Shown here: positions 43,846 through 53,761 of the stretch, piece by piece
How positions within the stretch are numbered: position 1 is the stretch's first letter
How the letters are laid out: each line of letters begins with the position of its first letter
Assembly: GCF_002006345.1 (NCBI RefSeq)
Contig: NZ_LZZM01000177.1
Location: 1 to 54,910 of the forward strand
Reading direction: 5' to 3'
Origin: Clostridium puniceum
GTDB lineage: Bacteria > Bacillota > Clostridia > Clostridiales > Clostridiaceae
Length of the DNA: 54,910 nucleotides
Position numbers and translations under genes: made by a program
The notes under the pieces: generated by a model
Told to the model about the DNA's origin: nothing
Databases searched by the model: none
Seen by the model: only the letters and a program-made list of their open reading frames with translations

Positions 43846-44814
43846 ATGAGAAAGAATTTTTTAAAAACAATGGTAACAGCATTTATTGCAGCTACAACAA
43901 TTGGTAGTTTCTCATCATTAGGAGTATCTGCAGCAACTTTTGATTCAAATACAAACGATTATTACAAAATGATTTCTAATAATCTTTTAAAGACAGGCTG
44001 GGTTATGAATAATGGTAATTGGTATTACTTTGATAATTCTGGAATAATGCAGACAGGAGTTATTAAAGTTAATGATAAAACTTATTGCTTAAACTCATCA
44101 GGTATAATGGAAACAGGAAATGTTACAGTAAATAACAAAGCGTATGCAACTAATTCAAACGGACAAGTTACTGGAACTAAATCTCCAGTTATTGATAAAG
44201 TATTTGATTCAAATAATAATGTAGTAAAAGATAATAATAAAACGTCTACAGTAACCACTTCAAATGATAATCAAAAAACAACAACTAATACTTCAAATGC
44301 AGCTAATTCAGTAAATAGCACGAGCACAAATAATGTAGACACTAGTGCAAAAACTTCTACAAACACCGTAAATACAAATTCAGTAGATGTACAGGGGTTA
44401 CCTAAATTACCTACAAATTATTCTATAACTGTACAAACTTCTGCTGAGCAAAAAATTCTTGAATTAATGAATGCAAAAAGAACAGAAGCAGGGCTACAAC
44501 CATTAACTATGGATAGCACTTTAGTACAAGTAGCGAGATATAAGAGTAACTATATGATACAAAACAACTTCTTTGACCACACAAATCCAGACGGAACAAA
44601 GTGGACAAACTGGTTACAAAAAATAGGTTATAAATATACTTCAACAGGAGAAAATATTGCTTACAATACTAGTAATGCAGTTGAATTATTTAACCAATGG
44701 TGGAACTCACCAGGTCATAGAGCAAATATGATGAACTCTTCATATAATAAAGTTGGTATAGGCGTAATTTACGGAAACGGTAAATATATGGGAACACAAA
44801 CATTCTCAAATTAA
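43846..44814 (+). CDS. Secreted CAP (SCP/PR1-like) protein with cell-wall-binding repeats
   Basis: A 322-residue exported protein. A signal peptide (residues 1-29, ending VSAAT) is followed by choline-binding-type repeats (about 42-105: GWVMNNGNWYYFDNSGIMQT, then YCLNSSGIMETG). A Ser/Thr/Asn-rich low-complexity linker (~110-195) leads to a CAP domain with the histidines and glutamates of NNFFDHTNPDG, GENIAYN and NSPGHRANMM. The repeats should hold it on the cell surface. CAP proteins of this type are uncharacterised in clostridia; YkwD-like members are made at sporulation or under stress. The start chosen is MRKNFLKTMV after GAAGGAGAA. Confidence 0.88.
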   Translation: MRKNFLKTMVTAFIAATTIGSFSSLGVSAATFDSNTNDYYKMISNNLLKTGWVMNNGNWYYFDNSGIMQTGVIKVNDKTYCLNSSGIMETGNVTVNNKAYATNSNGQVTGTKSPVIDKVFDSNNNVVKDNNKTSTVTTSNDNQKTTTNTSNAANSVNSTSTNNVDTSAKTSTNTVNTNSVDVQGLPKLPTNYSITVQTSAEQKILELMNAKRTEAGLQPLTMDSTLVQVARYKSNYMIQNNFFDHTNPDGTKWTNWLQKIGYKYTSTGENIAYNTSNAVELFNQWWNSPGHRANMMNSSYNKVGIGVIYGNGKYMGTQTFSN

Positions 44815-44836
44815 CAATAATCTATAAAAATTAAAA

Positions 44837-44880
44837 GGGACTAGTTATAGATTTTATGAAAAAAATAATTAACAAGTCCC
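44837..44880 (+). terminator. Hairpin after the CAP gene
   Basis: GGGACTAGTTA pairs imperfectly with TAACAAGTCCC around a 22-nt loop, 22 bp past the stop codon. Confidence 0.5.
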
Positions 44881-44918
44881 AAATATTTAAGCAGCCACTT
44901 ATATTATGGCTAAGACGA

Positions 44919-44956
44919 CAAAAAGCATTTTCTTGAAATTTAGAAAATGCTTTTTG
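44919..44956. terminator. Terminator of the flavodiiron gene
   Basis: A perfect 15-bp stem (CAAAAAGCATTTTCT and its complement) with an 8-nt loop, 25 bp past the stop of the minus-strand flavodiiron gene. A/T runs on both sides let it serve both strands. Confidence 0.85.
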
Positions 44957-44981
44957 TTTCTTTATTTATATTTTTTTAAAA

Positions 44982-46181
44982 TTATTTCATTGACTCGATA
45001 ATGCTATCAGCAATGGCATCCATTGCATCACCATCTTCTTCTTTCATACTAGAATTCACCGACATCTCATTATCTAAAATGGTCATATCTTTCATCTCAT
45101 CTAAAAGTTCGCGCATTAATTTTCCAGATTGAGGAGCCCATGAACCATTTTCTATAAGAGTAAAAGTACGTTTTTGGAGGTTTAATGATTTCATATCCAT
45201 TATATAGTCAAGCATTGGTGGATAAATCTTCAAATTGTAGGTTACAGATGCAAGAACTACATGGCTATATTTAAAAGTTTCAGAAATCAAATAAGATACA
45301 TGAGTTTTTGAAACATCATACATAACTACATTTGTCATTCCCTTTTCCACTAACCTTGTTGCTAAATCTGTGGCAGCTGCTTCTGTATTTCCATACATTG
45401 TTGCATACACTATCATTATACCTTTTTCCTCTGGTTCATAACGGCTCCACTTATCATACTTATCTAAAAGATATCCAAAATCATTACGCCATACTGGTCC
45501 ATGTAGTGGACAAATATACTTAATGGTAAGACCTCCAGCCTTCTTCAAAAGAGCTTGAACATGTGGTCCATACTTACCTACAATGTTTGTATAATATCTT
45601 CTGGCATCATCAATCCAATCTCTATCAAAATTTACCTCATCATTAAATAGCTTGCCATCCAAAGCTCCAAAAGAGCCAAAGGCATCAGCAGCAAATAATA
45701 TACCATCAGTGGTGTCAAAGGTCACCATGGCTTCTGGCCAATGTACCATTGGAGCAGCCACAAAGGCAACATTATGTTTTCCAAAGGACATAGTGTCACC
45801 TTCTTTAACCTGTATTATATTTTTTTCTATGTTGAAGCCAAACTGATGCATAAACATGAATGCTTTTTCAGTGCATATAACTTTTACCTTTGGATATCGA
45901 AGAACAATCTCTTCAATACATGCTGCATGATCTGGCTCCATATGGTTGATTACCATATAATCTAAAGCTCTATTTTCTAGTACCTCTTTAATATTTTCAA
46001 GAAATTGACGACAAATTGACCAATCCACAGTATCAAAAAGTACTGTTTTTTCATCTAAAAGTAAATAGGAATTATATGAAACACCTCTTGGAATAGGGTG
46101 AACATTTTCAAAAAGAGCAAGGCGATGATCATTTCCACCAACCCAATAAAGATCTTCTGTTATTTTTCTTACACAATACAT
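44982..46181 (-). CDS. Flavodiiron protein (FprA-type A flavoprotein)
   Basis: A 399-residue enzyme that reduces O2 (or NO) to water with electrons from rubredoxin. The metallo-beta-lactamase-like N-terminal domain has the di-iron motif H80-x-E82-x-D84-H85 (NHMEPDH), a further histidine in APMVHWPEAM and a carboxylate in FAADAFGSFG. The C-terminal flavodoxin domain (~250-399) begins GIMIVYATMYGNTEAAA. The start chosen (MYCVRKITEDLYW) follows GGAGGAG. It begins 57 bp downstream of the acyl-CoA dehydrogenase-EtfA-rubredoxin fusion gene and is probably co-transcribed with it, giving a natural rubredoxin donor next to its acceptor. Confidence 0.93.
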   Translation of the reverse strand: MYCVRKITEDLYWVGGNDHRLALFENVHPIPRGVSYNSYLLLDEKTVLFDTVDWSICRQFLENIKEVLENRALDYMVINHMEPDHAACIEEIVLRYPKVKVICTEKAFMFMHQFGFNIEKNIIQVKEGDTMSFGKHNVAFVAAPMVHWPEAMVTFDTTDGILFAADAFGSFGALDGKLFNDEVNFDRDWIDDARRYYTNIVGKYGPHVQALLKKAGGLTIKYICPLHGPVWRNDFGYLLDKYDKWSRYEPEEKGIMIVYATMYGNTEAAATDLATRLVEKGMTNVVMYDVSKTHVSYLISETFKYSHVVLASVTYNLKIYPPMLDYIMDMKSLNLQKRTFTLIENGSWAPQSGKLMRELLDEMKDMTILDNEMSVNSSMKEEDGDAMDAIADSIIESMK

Positions 46182-46238
46182 AAAATTTACTCCTCCTTCA
46201 CGCTTAAAACACATTATTATGTTTGTTTATTTTTAAAA

Positions 46239-48146
46239 TCAGACTTCTATAAACATATCTTTTTCTTCACTACAAGCAGGACAAGTCCACTCTTCTGGTA
46301 TATTTTCAAATAGTGTACCTGGAGCTACTTCGCCTTCAGGATCACCTATGCCAGGATTGTATTCATAACCGCACCCGTTACAAACATAATGCTTCCAAGC
46401 TTTAACTGCTTTCTTAGGAATAGCTCTCTTAATTTTCTTCATTGGTGGCGCTTCTTTCTTTGGTTCTCCATTATCTAAAGCAGCAGTAAGTATTGGCAAG
46501 ATTTCTTTCAAATCTCCAACGATACCGTAGTCTGCGTTCTTAAAAATTTTTGCATTAGGATTAATATTTATAGCTACAATTGTAGAAGCATCTTTTATAC
46601 CTTTCAAATGCTGACCTGCCCCTGAAATACCACATGCAATATAAAGATTTCCAGTGAACTTTTGGCCAGACATACCTACATAACGATTTAATGGTAAATA
46701 TTTAAGAGTTTCAGCTACTGGACGTGATGAGCCTATGGCTGCACCAGCTTGAGCTGCTAATTCTTCGATAAAGTGCATATTCTCCTTTTCCCCTATGCCT
46801 AGACCTACGCTAACTACCCTTTCAGCCTTACTGATAGGTGTATCTATAGGAATTCCAACTGTGAAATCATAACCATCAGCCTTAAGTGCTTCTACAAGAG
46901 CATTAACTTTCTCCTCAGAAGTTCCTTGCTTAAAAATCATATTTTTGCGATAACCTGTAGCAAGTTCACTCTTTGAAACTTTAGCTACTGCCTCATTCTT
47001 AGGCATCTTACCAATAATATGAGAAGCAATAACAACACGTTGAATCTCATTAGTTCCTTCATATATTGTACAAATCTTAGCGTCTCTATAAGCACGCTCA
47101 ACTTCCATACCTTTCAAATATCCACTTCCTCCAAATATTTGAAGAGCATCGTTGACAATTTCAAGACAAGTATCAGAAGCGTATTGTTTTGCCATAGCAG
47201 CTTCCATACTATAATTTTCATGATTTTCCTTAAGTTCTGCTGCACTATAAATAAGTAATCTAGCAGCTCTAAGCTTTGTTGCCATATCAGCTAACTTAAA
47301 AGAGATTACTTGTTGCTGGCAAATAGGTTTTCCAAATTGAACTCTTTCTTTTGAATATTCAAGTGCATTTTCATAAGCCCCTTGTGCAATGCCAAGAGCT
47401 TGGGCCGCAATACCAATACGTCCACCATCTAAGGTTGACATAGCAATTTTGAAGCCGTCTCCCTCTTTACTTAGTAAATTTTCTTTAGGCACTTTTACAT
47501 CGTTAAAAATCAATTCTGCAGTTGCAGAAGAACGAATTCCCATCTTATCATAATGTTTGCCAAAGGTAAAACCTTCAGAGCCTTTCTCCACAATAAATGC
47601 ACTTATACCACGAATACCTTTATCTGGTGTAGTAACTGCAAATACAACATAAATATCAGCTTCACCGCCATTGGTTATAAAGATTTTTTCTCCATTTAAG
47701 GTGTAATAATCACCTTCTAAAACGGCTGTAGTTTCTGTGCCTCCTGCATCACTGCCAGCGTTTTCCTCAGTAAGGCCAAATGCACCAAGTTTATCTCCCT
47801 TCGCTAAGGGAATTAAGTATTTTTGTTTTTGTTCTTCAGTTCCATAGGCGGCAATTGGATATGTTCCTAATGATGTATGAGCAGAAAGAATTACTCCTGT
47901 ACCACCATCCACTCTCGATAGTTCCTCAACGGCGATTGCATAACTAATTATATCCATACCTGCTCCGCCATACTCTTTTGGATATGGAATTCCCATCATT
48001 CCCATGTCGGCTAACTTTTGAACTGCTTCTGAAGGAAACTTGCTTTCTTGATCCAACATAAATGCTATAGGTTTAACTTCCTCTTCAACAAATGCTCTAA
48101 TTTTCATCCTCAAATTTTCATGTTGTTCTGTAGTTTTAAAAAACAT
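46239..48146 (-). CDS. Acyl-CoA dehydrogenase-EtfA-rubredoxin fusion protein
   Basis: A 635-residue three-part redox protein. Residues 1-380 are a complete acyl-CoA dehydrogenase with GAFGLTEENAGSDAG and catalytic E363 in IYEGTNEIQ. Residues ~400-560 are the C-terminal FAD domain of EtfA (VSVGLGIGEKENMHFIEELA, IGSSRPVAETL, LYIACGISGAGQHLKGI) without the EtfA N-terminal domain and with no EtfB gene nearby. Residues ~585-635 are a rubredoxin with C589, C592, C622 and C625 (VCNGCGYEYNPG and EWTCPACSE). A lysine/proline linker precedes the rubredoxin. The layout suggests electrons pass from an acyl-CoA through two FADs to rubredoxin and then to the flavodiiron protein encoded next. The fusion junctions read through in one frame. 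Confidence 0.9.
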   Translation of the reverse strand: MFFKTTEQHENLRMKIRAFVEEEVKPIAFMLDQESKFPSEAVQKLADMGMMGIPYPKEYGGAGMDIISYAIAVEELSRVDGGTGVILSAHTSLGTYPIAAYGTEEQKQKYLIPLAKGDKLGAFGLTEENAGSDAGGTETTAVLEGDYYTLNGEKIFITNGGEADIYVVFAVTTPDKGIRGISAFIVEKGSEGFTFGKHYDKMGIRSSATAELIFNDVKVPKENLLSKEGDGFKIAMSTLDGGRIGIAAQALGIAQGAYENALEYSKERVQFGKPICQQQVISFKLADMATKLRAARLLIYSAAELKENHENYSMEAAMAKQYASDTCLEIVNDALQIFGGSGYLKGMEVERAYRDAKICTIYEGTNEIQRVVIASHIIGKMPKNEAVAKVSKSELATGYRKNMIFKQGTSEEKVNALVEALKADGYDFTVGIPIDTPISKAERVVSVGLGIGEKENMHFIEELAAQAGAAIGSSRPVAETLKYLPLNRYVGMSGQKFTGNLYIACGISGAGQHLKGIKDASTIVAININPNAKIFKNADYGIVGDLKEILPILTAALDNGEPKKEAPPMKKIKRAIPKKAVKAWKHYVCNGCGYEYNPGIGDPEGEVAPGTLFENIPEEWTCPACSEEKDMFIEV

Positions 48147-48359
48147 AAATACACCTCCTCATATTGAATACGGTTTTGTAAATACCCTTTTATAAGTTAT
48201 ATAAGGCTACATGCCTTAGTTACAGCAAGCAAAACTTTTTAAAATTAGTGACTCCTAAAATTCTTTTTAAGTTTAAAAACTCTAAGCCTTTTACTTTACT
48301 GTATTATCCATATATTCAAATTAATCCTTTAATTGTATACTTAAACCGTATATTTATAT

Positions 48360-48386
48360 AGTATACCTCTTCGGTATACTTTTCAA
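48360..48386 (-). promoter_or_regulatory. Palindromes and possible promoter upstream of the fusion gene
   Basis: AGTATACC and its complement flank a 5-nt centre (48360-48380). A second GTATAC palindrome, GTATACTTAAACCGTATA, lies at 48335-48352. On the minus strand TTGAAA at 48386-48381 could be a -35 box with the palindrome in the spacer. A repressor site is possible; on the plus strand the first palindrome also looks like a small terminator. The gap 48147-48696 has no gene. Confidence 0.4.
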
Positions 48387-48509
48387 CTTTAATTGAGTCT
48401 TTTTTCCAGTATATTCATCGTTAATAGCTTGTACAAGCTTATATTTTAAATCTATAAGGATTTTTTCTCTTATTATCTCTTAAAAACTCTGTTTTTCATT
48501 TTGTACAAA

Positions 48510-48558
48510 AAACTTCTTTTACCTAAATTCCAATTATGTATTTAGGAAGAAGAAGTTT
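48510..48558. repeat. Hairpin, family member 2
   Basis: AAACTTCTTTTACCTAAA pairs with TTTAGGAAGAAGAAGTTT (one mismatch region) around a 13-nt loop. The arms resemble those at 43427-43477 (CTTCTTCTGCCTAA). It lies downstream of the minus-strand membrane-protein gene but 140 bp from its stop. Confidence 0.6.
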
Positions 48559-48696
48559 GATTAATTTTCATAAAACATTATTATTTCATTACATAAAAAT
48601 ACCTATAACTAAACACTTTTTCATGTGCTCAGTCTATAGGTATCATTTTATGACAAGCATACTACTCTGTTCTTTTTTTGCTATGCCTGATATTTC

Positions 48697-49068
48697 CTAC
48701 AAATATTTAGTAAGTAGAATAATCATAGGAAAAAATTGAATCCAAAACGATATTATACTTTTTCCCATTTTTCTAAGTTTTACCGAAAGAGCAATGCTTA
48801 TTACACAAACTAATATCACTCCAAATTCAATAAAATCTGAAAATCCCCTTTGTATTTCTTCAAATTGATTTTCATATGATTTATCACTTGCCATAAACAC
48901 AATATTAGTTATAACATATACTGAAAGATACGCCACTGACAAAATAATATTAAAAAGTATCCCCGCTTTATCAAGCTTACTATATGAGCTTACCCCTTTA
49001 ATCTGATCGTGAAAACTAGCGTTGGCAACAAACACTATTGCAATAATCGCAAATAAATATATGCTCAT
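48697..49068 (-). CDS. Small membrane protein, 123 aa, unknown function
   Basis: About four hydrophobic segments are visible (SIYLFAIIAIVFVANASF, ILFNIILSVAYLSVYVITNI, FGVILVCVISIALSV and FWIQFFPMIILL), separated by short charged loops. No family recognised. The ATG (MSIYLFAI) follows TAGGTGA; an in-frame GTG 9 bp upstream overlaps that site. No partner gene is adjacent. The 325-bp gap to CheD (49078-49402) contains only a weak hairpin (CTAAATCT...AGATTTAG near 49303-49333). Confidence 0.65.
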   Translation of the reverse strand: MSIYLFAIIAIVFVANASFHDQIKGVSSYSKLDKAGILFNIILSVAYLSVYVITNIVFMASDKSYENQFEEIQRGFSDFIEFGVILVCVISIALSVKLRKMGKSIISFWIQFFPMIILLTKYL

Positions 49069-49402
49069 TTTCATCACCTACCCTATTTATTATTTCTTTA
49101 AGATGCTAATCACAATATTTAGAGTACTTTCCTTAATATAATATTAGCACTATTGATAAATTACCATCTATCAATATTTCTTTTATTTTCAGTTAAAAGT
49201 ACGTTAAAAATAGTTTATTTTATTGGATAGTATATTAACCTTATCAACTTCTCTTTTTAATACCTATTTAAGCGTATTTAAACCTTAGCATTTTTAACAT
49301 AAAATGCCTAAATCTCAATATTTCTATTTAGATTTAGACACTTCTTAAATACTCTAAATATTAATTTTTTTATACGTCACTTTCCTAATTTCACCGTATA
49401 AC

Positions 49403-49882
49403 TTATTTCATATTATTAGGAATGGCCATTGTTTTAACCTCTATATCGCCTGTACCTGTATATGCTATTAATGTTCTTGAAATTCTTCCACCTGTATTAG
49501 CTGAATCATATCTTATATTCATCTTATTTAGTATTTCTTTTATAACAGCTAGATTTTTTTCTCCTACTTTAAAATAATCTTTTACTTCACTATCAATTCC
49601 ACCAAACAACGATGCTTTAAGATCATACATATTACACTTATATTTTCTTTTCATATCTCTAACCATATTAAAAACAGCTGTATCCGCATATTTGGCTGAA
49701 TTATAAGAATATGCTTCCTTCCCATTTATACTCTTAGGTAATAAAACATGTGCCATTGCAAGTATTTTTTTATTTACATCATAGATAACTATACCTACAC
49801 ATGTGGACAATGCAAAAGTCTTAACAACATCTTTTTGATTGGCTGATATTATATATTCTCCTATTCCAACTACATATTCCAT
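49403..49882 (-). CDS. cheD: Chemoreceptor glutamine deamidase CheD
   Basis: A 159-residue CheD: it deamidates glutamines on chemoreceptors and, in Bacillus-type chemotaxis, cooperates with CheC and CheA. The catalytic residues are visible: T22, C28 in LSTCVGIVIYD and H45 in MAHVLLPKS. KASLFGGIDSEVKDYFKVGE carries the usual glycine-rich strand, and NTGGRISRTL is the typical C-terminal motif. The ATG (MEYVVGIGEY) follows GGAG at 7 bp; the ATG two codons earlier is too close to it. It stands apart from the main chemotaxis operon but directly next to an MCP gene, a likely substrate. Confidence 0.92.
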   Translation of the reverse strand: MEYVVGIGEYIISANQKDVVKTFALSTCVGIVIYDVNKKILAMAHVLLPKSINGKEAYSYNSAKYADTAVFNMVRDMKRKYKCNMYDLKASLFGGIDSEVKDYFKVGEKNLAVIKEILNKMNIRYDSANTGGRISRTLIAYTGTGDIEVKTMAIPNNMK

Positions 49883-49972
49883 AAGCATTCTCCGCCAATC
49901 TTTATATTATTTTAAATAATCTTACTCACTTCTTATTTACATTATATCCTATAAGCTAACTATATAAAATAA

Positions 49973-50009
49973 AAAAACTCCACCAAACCTTAATTTTAGA
50001 GGAGTTTTT
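49973..50009 (-). terminator. Terminator of the MCP gene
   Basis: AAAAACTCC and its complement flank a 19-nt loop, with a T run on the minus strand. It lies 19 bp past the MCP stop, so CheD is not simply co-transcribed. Confidence 0.75.
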
Positions 50010-50027
50010 CAATAATTTTCTACTTAA

Positions 50028-51740
50028 TTAAATTTTAAATTTATGTGCCATTTCAATTAATCTTTCGGCCATTTCTGAGGTATCTTTAGCTTGATTAGTA
50101 ACTTGATCAACTGATGAAGTAGTTTCATTTATGCTTGCAAATATTTCTTCTACGCCAGAGGCTGATTGTTGACTCTTTGAAGAAATATTAATTATGGAAT
50201 TATTCACATTTGACACATTCTTAGCAATTTCACTAGCTGATACTGATATTTCTTTTGCCATCTTATTAACAGTTTCAGCATCCTGCTCATATTGATTTCC
50301 CATTAATTTTATATTTTCATAATCTGGTTTAACCTGATTATCCATAAATACTAATATATCATTAGTATTACTTATGAAATTTTTAATAACAGCTCTTACC
50401 TGAACAATATTTTTCTTTATTTCATTAGCAGTTTGTCCTGATTGTTCTGCTAATTTTCTAATTTCTTCTGCAACTACAGCAAAACCTTTACCTGATTCAC
50501 CAGCACTAGCTGCTTCAATTGACGCATTTAAAGATAATAAATTAGTTTGATTTGCTATTTGTCCAATAGCCTCTGCCATATTATCTATTTCTTTAACTAT
50601 TTCTATATCATCTATTGCTTTTTTAATCTTACTTTCTTTTTCATTATATAAGTTTATAGCCTTATTTGAAGATGCTTCTGCATTTTCTTTTATCACCATT
50701 GCTCTATTCATTATTTCATTTGAATCTACTTCTCTTTCTTTTGCTTTACGATTGAGTTCCTCTGTTAATTTCTCTATTAACATTGTATATGAACTGACCT
50801 CTTGAGTTGATGAACTTAACTCTAGACTCGTATTTGAAATTCCTTGAGTTGCTTCATTAATGTTAAGCATTGTAGCAGACATCTCTTCCATTGTTGAAGT
50901 TAAAGACTCATTGGACTCTCTCATATCCTCCATATCATTAGTAAGTTGTATTATTAACTTTTTCATATTTCCTATAGCAATATTTAAACCTCTAGACATA
51001 TAACCTAACTCATCATAATTACTTATTGTAATTTCTTCTGTTAAATTTCCATCTGCTAAATCATTAGCAAAATTTACGACTCGTGTTATTCTCTTTCTTA
51101 ACCAAATTGCCATAAAAAGTCCTGACGCAATTAATATTACTGCAGAAATTAATATGAAATTGGTTAAAAATTCATATGAATCTTTAAAAACAATTTTGCT
51201 TGATTCCGAAGTATTTTTTGCCTCTTCAACATTATCGTCTATAATGATATTTATCTTGCTTACTACTTCCTCTCTTAAAGTAACATATTCAGAGTTATAT
51301 AATGTAATAGCTTCTTCATAATTGCCATTATCCACATCTTTTAATATCTTTACTCTCAAATCTCTATATTTTGATAATACAGTTTTTACATTTTTATAAT
51401 CCGTTTCCTCTTTGGTACTCAAAAACGGCATTTTCTCAATTTCTTCAAAAAGCTTATTATTTGAACTTGATAGATTTTCAAGATCTTTTTCTGACTTATT
51501 TATATCCCCTTTAAAATTACTATTAATTATATGTTCCATATCTGATAATCCTAAATTTATATTACTTTTTACGGAATACAATTTTTGAAGCCTCAATAAA
51601 TTAGTGTTATAAATTTGTTCTGTATTAATATTCATTTTATTCATACTTAGTAAACCTACAATACCAACTGCAATTAAAAATAATGTACTTAATAAACTGA
51701 TTCCAATTAATTTTTGCGATATTTTTACTTTTTTAAACAT
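50028..51740 (-). CDS. Methyl-accepting chemotaxis protein
   Basis: A 570-residue chemoreceptor. The first membrane segment is at ~9-32 ([20 protein letters not shown]). An extracellular four-helix-bundle sensor follows (~33-185), then a second membrane segment (~193-215), a HAMP domain ([20 protein letters not shown]) and a cytoplasmic signalling domain with its tip at ~405-450 ([40 protein letters not shown]). The sensor resembles the 4HB_MCP type; the ligand is unknown. The ATG ([11 protein letters not shown]) follows GGAGG. The upstream 51741-52257 region is very AT-rich and shows no gene. Confidence 0.92.
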   Translation of the reverse strand: MFKKVKISQKLIGISLLSTLFLIAVGIVGLLSMNKMNINTEQIYNTNLLRLQKLYSVKSNINLGLSDMEHIINSNFKGDINKSEKDLENLSSSNNKLFEEIEKMPFLSTKEETDYKNVKTVLSKYRDLRVKILKDVDNGNYEEAITLYNSEYVTLREEVVSKINIIIDDNVEEAKNTSESSKIVFKDSYEFLTNFILISAVILIASGLFMAIWLRKRITRVVNFANDLADGNLTEEITISNYDELGYMSRGLNIAIGNMKKLIIQLTNDMEDMRESNESLTSTMEEMSATMLNINEATQGISNTSLELSSSTQEVSSYTMLIEKLTEELNRKAKEREVDSNEIMNRAMVIKENAEASSNKAINLYNEKESKIKKAIDDIEIVKEIDNMAEAIGQIANQTNLLSLNASIEAASAGESGKGFAVVAEEIRKLAEQSGQTANEIKKNIVQVRAVIKNFISNTNDILVFMDNQVKPDYENIKLMGNQYEQDAETVNKMAKEISVSASEIAKNVSNVNNSIINISSKSQQSASGVEEIFASINETTSSVDQVTNQAKDTSEMAERLIEMAHKFKI

Positions 51741-52257
51741 TTTGTCATTCCTCCATTTACTTCTTAACATTATTTAAAAATATGTTATTTACTATACTTT
51801 AATTCTGTTTATATTTACTATTACTTAATAGTGCCATTAAGATAATATTATAACACAAACTTTGTTAAAGTTAAGCTAAATGATAATGCTTCTCATTTTT
51901 TACATTTTTTTCAATCTTTTAGCTTGAAATTTTATTTTATTCAATTTTATCATTTTATGTACTTTTTTTAATGTTTTTTATTTGTTTTTGTGAATATTTC
52001 TAAATTATTATTTAAACCTTGCTTTATAAATATTAGCATAATATTGTGCAAAAACTTTATATAATTAGCGTAAATTTAAAATTTGAAATTAGATAATATA
52101 TTGTTTAAATATGCTATAATTTATAATTAACGGTAAATTTAAGATTTATATTTTGTGCATTTACACTTAAAATGATAATTGTAGCAAATTTGTGCAAGAA
52201 TAGTTGCGAATAAAAGATTTATATTTAGTATGATTAAATTGTGAGGGGATGAAATAA

Positions 52258-53121
52258 ATGGAATGGATTGATAAAATGAATGTTGCACTTGATTATATAG
52301 AAGAAAATCTTGTTGGCACAATTGACAATGAACTGATTGCTCAAAAAGCATGCTGCTCTAGTTATAATTTTCAGAGAATATTTTCTTTTATTGCAGATGT
52401 TAGTCTCTCTGAATATATAAGGCGAAGAAGATTAACACAAGCAGGTTTTGATTTGCAAAAAACAAACAGCAAAGTACTTGATATTGCTCTTAAATATGGA
52501 TATGATTCGCCAAGTTCTTTTTCAAGAGCATTTCAGAATCTAAATGGATTGACACCAACTGAAGCAAAGAAAAAAGGTTCAAGCTTAAAATCCTATCCAA
52601 AAATCTCTTTCAAAATAACAATCAAAGGAGTGGAAGAAATGAAATATCGTATTGATGAGGACGTTAAAGAAATTAGATTGGCTGGTGTAATGCGACCTAT
52701 AACAACACTTAACGGAGATAACTTTAAACTGATACCACAAATGTGGGATGATATTTACAAAGATGGTACCTGTGAAAAAATCATGAAATTAGGTAAGAAT
52801 GCACATACAGAATATTTTGGTGTATGTTGTAATTTCCGCACGGATGAGTTTGATTATATGATAGCTGTAGAATCAGCTTATGAATTACCAGAAGGCTTCG
52901 TAGAATTAATTGTACCATCACTTACTTGGGTAAAATTTGAATGTCGAGGTAAACTTCCAGAGGCTCAACAAAGTGTATGGAAAAGAATCTACACTGAATG
53001 GTTTCCAACTTCAGGATATGAACATGCAGATGGTCCTGAAATTGAATGGTATTCCAATGAAAACATGGATGGTGATGACTACTTAAGTGAAATATGGATA
53101 CCCATTAAAAAGGTAAATTAA
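52258..53121 (+). CDS. AraC-family regulator with GyrI-like effector-binding domain
   Basis: A 287-residue protein. The N-terminal ~105 residues hold two AraC helix-turn-helix units (NELIAQKACCSSYNFQRIF, VLDIALKYGYDSPSSFSRAF, then GLTPTEAKK). The C-terminal ~160 residues are a GyrI-like/SOUL-type small-molecule-binding domain (YRIDEDVKEIRLAGVMRPIT, later GPEIEWYSNENM and SEIWIPIKK), like E. coli Rob or BmrR-type multidrug sensors. It may sense a drug-like or amphiphilic compound. ATG follows GAGGGGATGAAATAA. No target gene is adjacent; an inverted repeat at 53169-53199 follows. Confidence 0.9.
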   Translation: MEWIDKMNVALDYIEENLVGTIDNELIAQKACCSSYNFQRIFSFIADVSLSEYIRRRRLTQAGFDLQKTNSKVLDIALKYGYDSPSSFSRAFQNLNGLTPTEAKKKGSSLKSYPKISFKITIKGVEEMKYRIDEDVKEIRLAGVMRPITTLNGDNFKLIPQMWDDIYKDGTCEKIMKLGKNAHTEYFGVCCNFRTDEFDYMIAVESAYELPEGFVELIVPSLTWVKFECRGKLPEAQQSVWKRIYTEWFPTSGYEHADGPEIEWYSNENMDGDDYLSEIWIPIKKVN

Positions 53122-53168
53122 TATGAGTTAAAAGTATAATATAAATTTAATTGAGCAACCATGTTTAG

Positions 53169-53199
53169 AGTTATAGGTCGGAAAATTCCTCCTATAACT
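53169..53199 (+). terminator. Hairpin after the AraC gene
   Basis: AGTTATAGG and its complement flank a 13-nt loop, 47 bp past the stop codon. The U tract is weak. Confidence 0.5.
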
Positions 53200-53362
53200 T
53201 ACTTTAAATAGCCCCAGTTATCTAAAAAAATGACTAATAAATCCAGTATATTAGCCATTTACAATATTCTAATTTATATTCTTTTAATATATTCTCTAAT
53301 TCAAGTTAAATTAATTAAACATGAAATTAACTATTAAACAAAATTATTGATATTTATATAAT

Positions 53363-53761
53363 TTATTTTTGGATTTTTTGTGTATTATATGCAAAGGCTA
53401 ATGCATTTGTGTTCTTAATTAGAATATGCATTGCAACAAATGGACCTATTCCGCATAAAAAAGAACCTAACACAATCCATAATAGTATTGATGTTCCATT
53501 TTCTGAAAAACTTAAATTATATCGTGGTGCATTTTCAGCTAACCTATTACCAATATTATAATACCAAAACCACGAATAAATTCCTAATGTAATTATAGAT
53601 AATAAAATAAATTTTAAAAGTCCTCCAGTATTTTTTCCATCTCCATTACATATTGTATTAACATCTTCAGCCAATTTGTAAATAAACCAGTAACTATATA
53701 TTCCACAAGTTAAAATAGTAAATAATATGTATTTTCCAAGTCCCCTATTTGTGCTAATCAT
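53363..53761 (-). CDS. DUF4234 membrane protein
   Basis: A 132-residue protein with the DUF4234 pattern: a GLGKYILFTILTCGIYSYWF start, a second ILLSIITLGIYSWFWYYNIG repeat and a third hydrophobic segment (ILLWIVLGSFLCGIGPFVAM). Function unknown. The start codon overlaps the stop of the DUF2752 gene by one base (TAATG), so the two are translationally coupled. Confidence 0.8.
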   Translation of the reverse strand: MISTNRGLGKYILFTILTCGIYSYWFIYKLAEDVNTICNGDGKNTGGLLKFILLSIITLGIYSWFWYYNIGNRLAENAPRYNLSFSENGTSILLWIVLGSFLCGIGPFVAMHILIKNTNALAFAYNTQKIQK

